DNA of 64,000 bases from a candidate division TM6 bacterium GW2011_GWF2_32_72 (GTDB taxonomy: Bacteria > Babelota > Babeliae > Babelales > GWF2-32-72), in NCBI GenBank assembly GCA_000989525.1, contig LBON01000002.1, positions 165,447 through 229,446 on the forward strand, given 5' to 3'. A program made the position numbers and the translations under genes. The notes beneath the pieces are model-generated. The model was not told the origin of the DNA, ran no database searches, and saw nothing but the letters and a program-made list of their open reading frames with translations. Positions 1-10,081 of the stretch are shown one piece after another (position 1 is the stretch's first letter; each line of letters starts with the position of its first letter).

Positions 1-430
1 ATCACATGTTTTCTATTTGTCAACAACCCCTGGTCAACTATTGCCTATTTGAAAGAATTGCCTTATTCAAGCCCACCTTTCAAATAAAATAAAATATATC
101 TCAAACCCCTAAAACTCACCTTTACTCTAAACATTAATTTATAACACGTGCGAATATCAGATTTTTATTTTAAATCAATACTGATTTATTATTTGCAAAA
201 AATTCATCCAAAAGACCCTTTATTAAATAAAATTGAGACTTTTAACTAAATTAGTATATGTTCTATTTGGAAACAATATTCAACTCGAACATTGCCAGTT
301 TTACTTAGATTATAAAGACATTAAACTATAATGTTAAAAACTTCTTGATTGGCTCAAGCGTTGGCCTTTTAACTTTAAGATCTTATCAAAAAAATAAGCA
401 ACCCAACTTACAAAATTTAATTAAACATAC
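1..430. other. AT-rich stretch without a recognisable gene
   Basis: This leading stretch has no convincing reading frame, RNA gene or repeat. It lies beyond the 3' end of the exported Dps gene and may hold the regulatory region of a gene left of the window. I see nothing specific in it. Confidence 0.5.
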
Positions 431-467
431 AAAGAAAGCCCCCGATAAATTATCGGGGGCTTTCTTT
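431..467 (-). terminator. intrinsic terminator after exported Dps gene
   Basis: A perfect inverted repeat with 17-base arms around a 3-base loop has a GC-rich core (gcccccgata / tatcgggggc) and T-rich ends. It sits 33 bases beyond the stop codon of the minus-strand Dps gene and is nearly symmetrical, so it could stop transcription from either side. Confidence 0.85.
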
Positions 468-500
468 ACGTAAAATTTATGAAATCTAAAAATTGTTAAA

Positions 501-1109
501 CTATTTAGTTGCAACAGGCAAACTTGATTCCAAGAACCATAATCTTTTTTGAGCTGCACCAGAAAGCATAGTATACAAGTCAAAAGTCACAGAATCTTCT
601 AGTTTACCTGCAAACTTAGAACCTTCATTCAAATGCTTAACGTAAGTGGAAAATCTATTTATCAAAGTTTTTACATGATCTTGATCAGCAAAAACATCAC
701 TTGGGTATTTTTCCAAAACTGAATTTTCTGATGCATCTTGAACTCTACCCAAAGCAGTTCCACCCAATATTACAACTCTTTCTGCTACTTGATCTATAAA
801 TCCATCTAATTCCATAGCCATTTGATCAAATAATAAATGTAAACCTATAAAACCTGCACCTTTAATATTCCAATGCGCCATACGAACTTGATAACGAAGA
901 TCTAAAATTGTTCCCAATGTCTTTGTTAATTGATCTGCCAAGTTTTTTCTTACATTTTCTGGTAATGGATTGCTTGTTTTATGCATAATAATTTGATCTG
1001 ATTTATTAGGAATTGTCGGCTGAGCCGCTGACATTACAGCAACTTCCTGTGCAAGTAAAAACTTTACTGGCAGCATTACAACTACAAACAATGAGATTTT
1101 TTTGTTCAT
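501..1109 (-). CDS. Exported Dps-family ferritin-like protein
   Basis: This 202-residue protein belongs to the Dps/ferritin-like family, whose members store iron and detoxify peroxide in dodecameric shells. The ferroxidase ligands sit at the canonical spacing: H79 (in AHWN), H91, D106 and E110. Residues 1-20 form a Sec-type signal peptide (Lys-Lys, a hydrophobic core, then LLAQ), which is unusual because Dps normally works in the cytoplasm. The segment from M42 (MHKTSNPL) aligns with the start of the second Dps at 51050-51535, so the signal peptide and a short linker look added to an ordinary Dps. The start is supported by AAAGGAG upstream; the internal M42 has no ribosome site. It is a single-gene unit with its own terminator. 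Export is predicted, not shown. Confidence 0.88.
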   Translation of the reverse strand: MNKKISLFVVVMLPVKFLLAQEVAVMSAAQPTIPNKSDQIIMHKTSNPLPENVRKNLADQLTKTLGTILDLRYQVRMAHWNIKGAGFIGLHLLFDQMAMELDGFIDQVAERVVILGGTALGRVQDASENSVLEKYPSDVFADQDHVKTLINRFSTYVKHLNEGSKFAGKLEDSVTFDLYTMLSGAAQKRLWFLESSLPVATK

Positions 1110-1190
1110 GAAAACTCCTTTTATTAGGATTGTTTTTAATATTTTTTAATTTTGATAAAAAGACAAGTAATTAGTCAAGAGATTAAAATC

Positions 1191-3005
1191 CTAAAATTCA
1201 TAGCTCAATCCCAATTTAAAATATTGCGCAAAGAATTCGGATATTCCTTCAATGCCATATTGGCAAGAAAATACACCACAATCATTAAATAAAAATTTAA
1301 AACCAACATCTCCCAAAAATTTTCCTCCATTATATTTGCAACCTTCAATTGAAAAGCAACCACCCAAATCAATTAAATGCGATGTGATTTTTTTATTTTT
1401 CAAATTAAAATCATCTGCCCAAAATGCATGCAAAAATGGGACAACTTTTGAATTTGAAGGATGCGCTTCAAGACCAAAGCCCAATTTTAAACGGAGCATA
1501 TGATTTACAAAACTATCAACTTCCAAATTTAAACTATCTGCTCCACACTCTTGGAATTTTTTATTCTTCAAATAGAAATATGAAAGTTGTACTAATGGAG
1601 TTGCTTTAACTTTTTCAGGAACCATGTCTGTTTCATAAGCTGCGCGTAAATGCACACCTATATCTCGTCCTTTTGGTTTGCTTTTGGCAACTCTATCAAC
1701 ATTATGAAAAATAATTTTACGATCAAACTTAGACGATCTAAATCCAAAATTTAACGCACCATCAAAACAAAATTTTGACGGTGAATAATTTCCATACAAG
1801 CCAAAATACCCATTTTTACCGGTTGATTTCCAACATGTACTATATTTTGGTTTTAATTTATCGCTCAAATACGCACCACCTATGCCAATTTTTAATTTTT
1901 TAAAAAACTCCTTATCTAAGCCAACACCAACACCAACAGTATGATAATTAATTTTTTCACAACATTCTTTTGTACGATCACCAAATTCTGCACCACCCTG
2001 AGCCCAAGCTCTTATTTTTTTATTTTTAGATTCCAAACAAATACACGATTTATTTTGTAATCGATTTGCATCTAAAAACATATTCCCTGAAAACAACGAA
2101 TTACGCATCTGTAAAAAAGAATGTGTGTCATAATATTTTGGACTAATTTGAAAAAGCGCACATTGCAAAGGACACGGACCAAAATCAACAAAGTTTAAAT
2201 AATCTAGATAGTGATAAACGTTTTCCATATCACTGTAAGCAACAGGTATAAATTTATCCAAATATGCCGCCACAACAGCTGCTGTTCCCGTGCCAGCCAT
2301 TGGAGCATAAGAAAGTGCAAATTCACCGATAGAACGTTTATGTGTACGAGTACTACCACTTGTGTAAGCATAATTAGAAAATTCATCATAAGCAGCACCA
2401 TATTCAACAGGTGGTTCTCCGGCCGTATAAACATAATTTGAAATCAAACGAATTTGAGGCGCACCACCATCACCCCAATCATAACCAGGAGCTCGAATTG
2501 CACCGGCAATACCACTCCAAACAGCGTAATCTTTTCCTGCAGCAGTCGGTGAAGCTGGAATATCAACATCAACTAAATAAAGAGGGTCTGTTGGCAAAGC
2601 AAAAATATCTTTCAATTCTTGAGGAGTTTTACCTCGAACATATTCGGTTCGCATAATCCAAGCACCATTAGAGCTACTAACTGGGCCAAGTATACGAATA
2701 AAATGTTGAGCTTTAGTCAAAATAATTTCTTGAGCTGGATAATTTTCATCAAATGGTTTTGTGTCCTGGGTTGCATCACCTTCCCACTGAGCACAAATAT
2801 AATTAACCATTTTTATAGGATCTTCTGTTGGCCTAGGATAAGGTTGCTGTTGTGTATCATGCCCCGTAATTGGAAATGGAAACGGACCAGTTGTTTCCCA
2901 AGTTCTAACCAAAGTCCCAATTGGTTCAGTAATTTCAATTGCATGCAAATTAACCAACCATAAAAACAATCCGGCATTTAATAAAATCTGTTTATTAAAA
3001 ATCAT
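1191..3005 (-). CDS. Autotransporter-like outer-membrane protein
   Basis: The protein has about 604 residues. A signal peptide (about residues 1-22, ending near LHA) precedes a passenger-like region of about 300 residues rich in G, P, Y and T. The last 270 or so residues alternate polar and hydrophobic strands, include GVGVGL and IGIGGAYL, and end in Phe (LSYEF), the usual C-terminal signature of outer-membrane barrels recognised by the BAM machinery. Autotransporter beta-domains are typically 250-300 residues. A GTG lies two codons upstream, but ATG at 3005 is preferred because AAGGGG lies just ahead. The passenger matches no family I recognise. The barrel call rests on strand pattern and C-terminus only. 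Confidence 0.7.
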   Translation of the reverse strand: MIFNKQILLNAGLFLWLVNLHAIEITEPIGTLVRTWETTGPFPFPITGHDTQQQPYPRPTEDPIKMVNYICAQWEGDATQDTKPFDENYPAQEIILTKAQHFIRILGPVSSSNGAWIMRTEYVRGKTPQELKDIFALPTDPLYLVDVDIPASPTAAGKDYAVWSGIAGAIRAPGYDWGDGGAPQIRLISNYVYTAGEPPVEYGAAYDEFSNYAYTSGSTRTHKRSIGEFALSYAPMAGTGTAAVVAAYLDKFIPVAYSDMENVYHYLDYLNFVDFGPCPLQCALFQISPKYYDTHSFLQMRNSLFSGNMFLDANRLQNKSCICLESKNKKIRAWAQGGAEFGDRTKECCEKINYHTVGVGVGLDKEFFKKLKIGIGGAYLSDKLKPKYSTCWKSTGKNGYFGLYGNYSPSKFCFDGALNFGFRSSKFDRKIIFHNVDRVAKSKPKGRDIGVHLRAAYETDMVPEKVKATPLVQLSYFYLKNKKFQECGADSLNLEVDSFVNHMLRLKLGFGLEAHPSNSKVVPFLHAFWADDFNLKNKKITSHLIDLGGCFSIEGCKYNGGKFLGDVGFKFLFNDCGVFSCQYGIEGISEFFAQYFKLGLSYEF

Positions 3006-3110
3006 CCCCACCCCTTAAATTAACAAAAAAACCAAACATTAATTAAAGGAATACTTTATTCAGACAAAAAAAATCAAGAGTTTAAAAATTAAGAAGAGAT
3101 TCAACTGTAA

Positions 3111-3165
3111 AAACAAAAAAGCCTCGCTCCAAAGTATACGTTTATACTTTGGAGCGAGGCTTTTT
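3111..3165 (-). terminator. intrinsic terminator after groEL
   Basis: A perfect inverted repeat with 18-base arms (3121-3138 and 3143-3160, core gcctcgctcc) is flanked by an A-run on the left and a T-run on the right. Read on the minus strand it ends the groESL operon 19 bases after the groEL stop. Confidence 0.9.
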
Positions 3166-3184
3166 ATTATTTTATTTCTATAAC

Positions 3185-5132
<1,948 letters not shown>

Positions 5133-5194
5133 AATGCTCCTCAAGATTTAATTTAAAATTTTATTTTGTAACAAATAGCAATTCAGCTAAACAT

Positions 5195-5214
5195 CTAAAC
5201 ACAGCACAGTTTAG
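5195..5214. promoter_or_regulatory. inverted repeat overlapping the groESL -10 box
   Basis: CTAAAC and GTTTAG form a perfect 6-base inverted repeat with an 8-base centre. It overlaps the -10 box and the expected start point of the groESL promoter, where a repressor operator would sit. It does not resemble the HrcA/CIRCE element (TTAGCACTC-N9-GAGTGCTAA). With arms this short it could be chance. Confidence 0.35.
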
Positions 5215-5236
5215 ACTAAAATCAGGGTGTTATCAA
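5208..5236 (-). promoter_or_regulatory. groESL promoter (sigma70-like)
   Basis: On the minus strand TTGATA (5236-5231) and TAAACT (5213-5208) are separated by exactly 17 bases. This gives an untranslated leader of roughly 70 bases before groES. No heat-shock sigma-32 consensus or CIRCE element is seen nearby. Confidence 0.55.
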
Positions 5237-5349
5237 CCTAAACATCTACATTAAAAGACTAAGATTTTAATTATAATATTTTACAAAAGTATTGTTTTTA
5301 GAACTCTTTATTATTAAGCTTTTATTATATTAACTTTAAGGAACACTAT

Positions 5350-6372
5350 ATGAATAAAATATTTATTTTAACTTTTATAATTCTTTTTACATCTAAAAGT
5401 TTTTGTCCAAAATTAGATTTAAACCAATCCAAACCATTTTCAATCGCCTCAAACTCACCTTGCCACCAAATAAACAATTTTAATGATATATGGTCAGCAT
5501 CGGATTCAGACAACCATTCTTGTCAAACTAGTGATGCCCCATCAAGCTCCAATTCAAGTATTGATAAAGACAGTCTCTCTCCAGCAGTATCATGCAAAAC
5601 ACCTTCTGACAAAATAAAAACACCCTTAAATCCGCCCTTAATTGCACCTCGAGCAAATCGATACATAAGACCATGCAGCCCAACTTCAAACAGCCTGGAT
5701 GAAGATTTTACTAAACGCAAAAAAAAACGTAGAAAAACAGTCGAAAATATAGAATCTATAAGCCAATCTTTAACTGAAATTCAGATTCAAGATCTCGACC
5801 CTATAACTTATTCTCGCATCGAAGACGATTTAAGCAAATTAAACAAACTAGACAGTAAAAAACTTAAAGACTGTGACGCTCCATTGAGTCTCTCAACAAA
5901 TACTATATTAGAATTCGAAAAACTACCCGAGATGCAAAACTACATCGCGTTGAAAGACTCCTTACAAAAAAGAAAAATTGATAAAGCTCTAAGGGAAACA
6001 TTTAAAAAACAACCCCAAATTATTAACGGAAAATTAAATTTAAGCTATGACCTAAAAACAATGAGTTCTATATTTCATGATCAACCCGAAGAAATACTTG
6101 GATATATTCTTTATAAATATAATAAAAAAGAATTAGAATCAATAATTGAAATTGATCTTTCCCATAATAAACTTACAACAATACCACTAGTGCTAGAGCT
6201 AACACCAAACTTAAAAACACTCAATATATCAAATAATCCAATCGGATATTTAAATAATAATCTTCAATTACCAAAATTGCAGAAAATAATAATGGAAGAC
6301 ATAATATTCATAAACAAAGCCATCTTAGAAAAGTGGAAGCAACAACATCCTAATGTTGAAGTAATCAATTAA
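5350..6372 (+). CDS. Secreted protein with C-terminal leucine-rich repeats
   Basis: The 340-residue product has a signal peptide (about residues 1-19, hydrophobic run then KSFCP). A long Ser/Asn/Pro-rich region with a basic patch (KRKKKRRKT, near residue 125) follows; the basic patch resembles a nuclear-localisation signal but basic runs are common in AT-rich genomes. The last 75 residues hold two or three LRR units (IDLSHNKLTTIP, LKTLNISNNPIG). LRRs bind proteins, and exported LRR proteins often act on hosts. AAGGAA precedes the ATG. The target is unknown. Two more LRR proteins lie at 7077-8318 and 15481-16254. Confidence 0.75.
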   Translation: MNKIFILTFIILFTSKSFCPKLDLNQSKPFSIASNSPCHQINNFNDIWSASDSDNHSCQTSDAPSSSNSSIDKDSLSPAVSCKTPSDKIKTPLNPPLIAPRANRYIRPCSPTSNSLDEDFTKRKKKRRKTVENIESISQSLTEIQIQDLDPITYSRIEDDLSKLNKLDSKKLKDCDAPLSLSTNTILEFEKLPEMQNYIALKDSLQKRKIDKALRETFKKQPQIINGKLNLSYDLKTMSSIFHDQPEEILGYILYKYNKKELESIIEIDLSHNKLTTIPLVLELTPNLKTLNISNNPIGYLNNNLQLPKLQKIIMEDIIFINKAILEKWKQQHPNVEVIN

Positions 6373-6406
6373 TGGTCTTCTAAACAGTTTCAATAAAAAT
6401 CAATAT

Positions 6407-6442
6407 AAAAAATGCGACATTTTTAATCTGTCGCATTTTTTT
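6407..6442. terminator. bidirectional terminator between convergent genes
   Basis: The arms aaaaaatgcgaca and tgtcgcattttttt enclose a 9-base loop, with A-run and T-run on opposite sides. It can stop both the plus-strand LRR gene and the minus-strand VOC gene. Confidence 0.85.
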
Positions 6443-6457
6443 ATAAATAACTAGATA

Positions 6458-6910
6458 TCAACAATTTTCACAATCTGAAGAACAATCACATCCACAGCCG
6501 CCTTCTTGCTCTGCTTGCTGCTTTGCCTTTTTAATTAATTCTTCTACTTTTTCTGGAGTTGGTTGATACAAATCAATCACGTTGTTACCAGGATCAACAA
6601 TGCTACCCATAATGCCATGTGGTGATTCTTTTGGCTCATTAATAAACTTAATGCCTTCAGCTGTTAAACGTTTATGTAATGCCATCATGTCATCAACTTC
6701 TAGAACAATGCCAGTTTGAATGTAAAAATCAACCTTGTTTTCTGTTGGACAAATCCCTAATTTTACGCCATTGATATCAAATTCTGACCATTTATCTTTT
6801 AATTCAAATCTTTGTTTTAAGCCCAATTTTTTGTAAAAATCTACGGCAGCATTAAAATCACTTTCCATCAAAATAATCATACCAACATTTTTTATGCTTC
6901 CTGTAGTCAT
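6458..6910 (-). CDS. VOC (glyoxalase/bleomycin-resistance) protein with Cys-rich tail
   Basis: The 150-residue protein carries the vicinal-oxygen-chelate fold: two beta-alpha-beta-beta-beta units, with DFNAAVDFYKKLGL near the start and a second unit ending in GSIVDPGNNVIDLYQP. VOC members include glyoxalases, dioxygenases and drug-binding proteins; the substrate here cannot be inferred, and the N-terminal metal His of glyoxalase I is not obvious. The last 14 residues (GGCGCDCSSDCENC) contain five cysteines, an unusual addition that could bind metal or sense redox state. There is no signal peptide. AAGGGC lies upstream of the ATG. Confidence 0.85.
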   Translation of the reverse strand: MTTGSIKNVGMIILMESDFNAAVDFYKKLGLKQRFELKDKWSEFDINGVKLGICPTENKVDFYIQTGIVLEVDDMMALHKRLTAEGIKFINEPKESPHGIMGSIVDPGNNVIDLYQPTPEKVEELIKKAKQQAEQEGGCGCDCSSDCENC

Positions 6911-7076
6911 AAAATGCCCTTAACATTTATAAAAAATAAAAAAACAACACGAATTAACCAGTTTAATTAAAATTGATATAAATTCTAGTTCAAAAAATTG
7001 TAATTCTTCAATCAAACAATTTTATTTTTTATTAAACAAATGCTTACAAGCTAATTAAAAACACCCATATTAACAC

Positions 7077-8318
7077 TTATCTTTTTCCAACAAAATTATC
7101 AAAAGTAAGATCTGGGTAGTTTCTTTTCAAAAAATCTTCATCCTTTGAAGTCAAATTATTTTCTGAAAAATCTAGATCAAAAATATTTGGCAAGGACTTC
7201 AAACCGTGCAAAGTTGAAAGTTTATTTTTTTTCAAATTCAAATTACTTATTTGATCTAATTCAGGCATGTTCTTAAGTGAACTAATCTCATTACATTCTA
7301 AAGTCAAATTAAATAAATTTGATAAAAAGGGCATACCATCAAACTGAGAAATTTCATTATTATCTAATGACAATGTTATTAATTGTTGCAATTGTTCAAG
7401 ACCCGCGAGGTCATAAAAAGACTTAATACCACAATCATTCAAACATAATTGGGCCACTCCAATTAAAGAGCCCAATCCCTTATAATCTTTAAACTTATTG
7501 CCACTTAAATCTAAAGCATCTAATTCCTTGTCACCTATAATCTTAGCAACATCAATCATGTACTTTAAATTATTTTCAGATAATCCTACTTGCGTCAAAC
7601 TAGACAGCAAGTACTCCAAACCATTTATTGAATCTAATTCATTTTCACTTAGATCGATAAGTTGAAGCCTTAAAGCCTTTTCTGAAATCAATCTAAAAAC
7701 ATCTTTCCGGCTGTTATTAATAAACAACATAGGGTTACATCTTAAATATAAATGTTCTAATTCTGAAAGCTGAATTCGTTCATCGATCCATTCCAGTTGA
7801 TTATAAGAAACATCAAGAATCTTTAAATAAGGTAAATCAGGCAAATCTAAACATTTCAAGCGATTATTATCTATGCGCAATTCATCCAAATTTATTAATT
7901 GATTTAACTCTTCTGGAAGATCAACCAATTCATTATCTGATAAATCCAACTTCGTAATTATTCCAACTCCAATTTTAGAAATAAAATCTACATCTTGCCC
8001 ATTTTTTCTACGCAATTCTTTTTCTATTTCTAAAAAACTTAACACATCATTTAACCACTCTCCAAAACTTTTTTCTTTAAGCTTACCACGAAGGTTTAGT
8101 TCTACACTTTGACACGAAATATGCTCAAAACCCACAGGTGTATTTTTTTTAAGAACACGGTCTACAGCTTCCCTAAAATCCACACCCTTATTGTTCTGAT
8201 ATAAAGCAAATATTTCATCAAGTTCTTCAATTGCATTTGCAATGGAATCTTGATCGGAAAAAACCATAATATTAATAAGTAATACAAACACTGTTAAAAG
8301 TTTTTTAATCTTATTCAC
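7077..8318 (-). CDS. Secreted leucine-rich-repeat protein
   Basis: From a GTG start at 8318 the product has 413 residues. It begins with a signal peptide (KIKKLLTVFVLLINIMVF), then a short helical region, then about ten LRR units from roughly residue 120 to the end, with motifs such as LDLSDNELVDLPEEL and LDLSGNKFKDYKGL. The GTG is chosen because AAAGGAG lies four bases before it and because it puts the signal peptide at the N-terminus; an ATG 63 bases further upstream would add 21 residues ahead of it. The repeats should form a curved protein-binding surface, as in LRR adhesins and effectors. No enzymatic domain is seen. Confidence 0.8.
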   Translation of the reverse strand: MNKIKKLLTVFVLLINIMVFSDQDSIANAIEELDEIFALYQNNKGVDFREAVDRVLKKNTPVGFEHISCQSVELNLRGKLKEKSFGEWLNDVLSFLEIEKELRRKNGQDVDFISKIGVGIITKLDLSDNELVDLPEELNQLINLDELRIDNNRLKCLDLPDLPYLKILDVSYNQLEWIDERIQLSELEHLYLRCNPMLFINNSRKDVFRLISEKALRLQLIDLSENELDSINGLEYLLSSLTQVGLSENNLKYMIDVAKIIGDKELDALDLSGNKFKDYKGLGSLIGVAQLCLNDCGIKSFYDLAGLEQLQQLITLSLDNNEISQFDGMPFLSNLFNLTLECNEISSLKNMPELDQISNLNLKKNKLSTLHGLKSLPNIFDLDFSENNLTSKDEDFLKRNYPDLTFDNFVGKR

Positions 8319-8494
8319 AACACTCCTTTTAAATAAACAATTTATACAGAAACAGGGTAGTATATCGACAAAAAATGTCAATTATAACTTTAACTTACTC
8401 GCAAAAGAGATTTAAGACGTTTTTCTTGCAAACTTAGGCATCTAAAGCTTAAATTTAAAATAAATTGAGTTTTTTCAATCAATAAGGACCAATA

Positions 8495-9148
8495 ATGAAA
8501 ATATACCCTTCTTTAATGGCTGCTGACTTACTCAATCTAGAACTTGCAATTCATGAACTAGAAGCTCATTGCGATGGTTTCCACATCGATCTCATGGACA
8601 ACCATTTTGTACCAAACCTCACAATGGGACCGGATTTTGTAAATGCCATATCAAAAATTACACACAAGCCAGTATGGGTTCACTTTTTAACAGAAAAACC
8701 CGAAAGCTTAGCCAACATGATGAACTGCTGCTTTGGCATACAAGGCTCAGTCCACATAGAATTAAACTTAAATTTTAAAGAACTTAGAAAAAAAATTTCA
8801 GAAAGCAAAATGAATATCGGCGTAGCCCTAAATCCAAAAACACCTATAGAAAAAGCCTTTCCAATAATTGAACAAGGAATAAATCACATTTTATTGATGT
8901 CCGTCGAACCTGGCTTTTCAGGCCAAGGTTTTTTACCAGAATCAATTGAAAAATTAAAACAATTAAATAATTTTAGAAAAACTTCTGGCCTAAACTTTAA
9001 AATAGCCCTGGATGGTGGAATTAATGAAACAAATATTTTAAAATTAGCCCAAAATGGCTGCGATGAAGTTGGAATAGGAAGCGGAATCTTTAGCCAATCG
9101 GATCCAGTACTCGCATTGAAAAAACTTTATGCAATTATTGGCAAATAA
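8495..9148 (+). CDS. rpe: Ribulose-phosphate 3-epimerase
   Basis: This 217-residue TIM-barrel enzyme interconverts ribulose 5-phosphate and xylulose 5-phosphate in the pentose phosphate pathway. Family motifs are HIDLMDNHFVPNLTMGP (metal and catalytic Asp, residues about 30-46), MSVEPGFSGQGF (flexible loop) and ALDGGIN (second catalytic Asp region). Length is normal. AAGGA stands ahead of the ATG. It is a single gene followed by a hairpin. Confidence 0.97.
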   Translation: MKIYPSLMAADLLNLELAIHELEAHCDGFHIDLMDNHFVPNLTMGPDFVNAISKITHKPVWVHFLTEKPESLANMMNCCFGIQGSVHIELNLNFKELRKKISESKMNIGVALNPKTPIEKAFPIIEQGINHILLMSVEPGFSGQGFLPESIEKLKQLNNFRKTSGLNFKIALDGGINETNILKLAQNGCDEVGIGSGIFSQSDPVLALKKLYAIIGK

Positions 9149-9160
9149 AATCTGCAAAAT

Positions 9161-9186
9161 TAAGCCCGCCAGATTCGGCGGGCTTA
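9161..9186. terminator. terminator hairpin between rpe and a convergent gene
   Basis: Ten-base perfect arms taagcccgcc and ggcgggctta flank a 6-base loop. The flanking T-tracts are weak on both sides, but the position between convergent stop codons fits a shared terminator. Confidence 0.7.
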
Positions 9187-9210
9187 AATACAATTTCTTA
9201 GATTAAAAAA

Positions 9211-9861
9211 TTACTTAATTTCTTTAACCATGATTTTGTCATTTTCCATGTAAACTTCGAATTTTCTTTCAGGGTTTTCTGAATTTAACTTGTTGTCGTC
9301 TAACTTAGCGCGACCCCAGTCGTGATTCAAACCACAAAGACCCTTAAAAGTCTTAAAGTGTTTTTCACTATCACCTACAGTTGAACACTTTTCTTTAGCA
9401 ATAGCATTTACTTTATTAAGTTCAACCTTAGAAAGTTCTACAATTCCACCAAAAAGATCTTCATAACCATCCAGCTTTAACATCTTATTTTTATTTGGAT
9501 CACCTTGGTACCTACTTCTAATTCTATTTTTTGCATACTTAGCAAAGGTTGATTTGGTTGCGCCATTCTTTATATTAAAAATTTTTACAGAACCTTTACG
9601 GGTTTTATCACCTTTTTCACCAACTACTTTTTTAGCTACAACACCAATCTTAAATCTAACATACTCAAGAGGCTTGCCGGTTTTATTTGTAACAGTTAAT
9701 TTAGGATTTACTCCTAAACCATCAAAAAGCGCATCTGTTTGAGCTGAAGCGCTTTCAAAAATTGCATTTTCTTTTGGATAAATCATTGAACTTGCACTAA
9801 CAAGCACATTTATTGATAACGCAAGAGCTGCTACCGTAAAAATAGCATTCTTTTTATTCAT
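9211..9861 (-). CDS. Secreted protein of unknown function
   Basis: The 216-residue product has a clear signal peptide (residues 1-23, ending LVSA). The mature part is lysine-rich and contains a beta-strand region (PKLTVTNKTGKPLEYVRFKIG), two cysteines about 20 residues apart near position 160-180, and a charged C-terminus. I do not recognise a family. An excellent ribosome site, AAAGGAGGAT, precedes the ATG, which suggests strong translation. It stands alone between rpe (convergent) and asnS (divergent). Confidence 0.7.
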   Translation of the reverse strand: MNKKNAIFTVAALALSINVLVSASSMIYPKENAIFESASAQTDALFDGLGVNPKLTVTNKTGKPLEYVRFKIGVVAKKVVGEKGDKTRKGSVKIFNIKNGATKSTFAKYAKNRIRSRYQGDPNKNKMLKLDGYEDLFGGIVELSKVELNKVNAIAKEKCSTVGDSEKHFKTFKGLCGLNHDWGRAKLDDNKLNSENPERKFEVYMENDKIMVKEIK

Positions 9862-10017
9862 AACATCCTCCTTTTAAGGGTGTTTAATGGTTAAAAACAT
9901 TAATATCACTATAACATTTAAAAAAAATATAAAGCAATACTTTTACAAAAACAGGTTTTTCAGAACATAACAACCCGCCACTAAAGCCAAAAACAGGAAA
10001 TACAACTTTATCTTAAT

Positions 10018-10046
10018 TTGGGGAAAACAATAACAAATGATACAAT
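10018..10046 (+). promoter_or_regulatory. asnS promoter (sigma70-like)
   Basis: TTGGGG and TACAAT are spaced by 17 bases; the -10 box is close to consensus and lies 35 bases ahead of the chosen asnS ATG. Confidence 0.5.
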
Positions 10047-10081
10047 ATTTGGCATGTTGTCCAAATTTAAAGGAAAACCCA

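Noticed and set aside
5145-5349. CIRCE (HrcA) element upstream of groESL
   Set aside because: The nine-base CIRCE arms are not present; only an unrelated short inverted repeat is seen.
5350-6372. Nuclear-localisation signal in the LRR protein (KRKKKRRKT)
   Set aside because: Basic runs arise easily from A-rich codons in this genome, so the motif alone does not support nuclear targeting; noted only in the gene entry.
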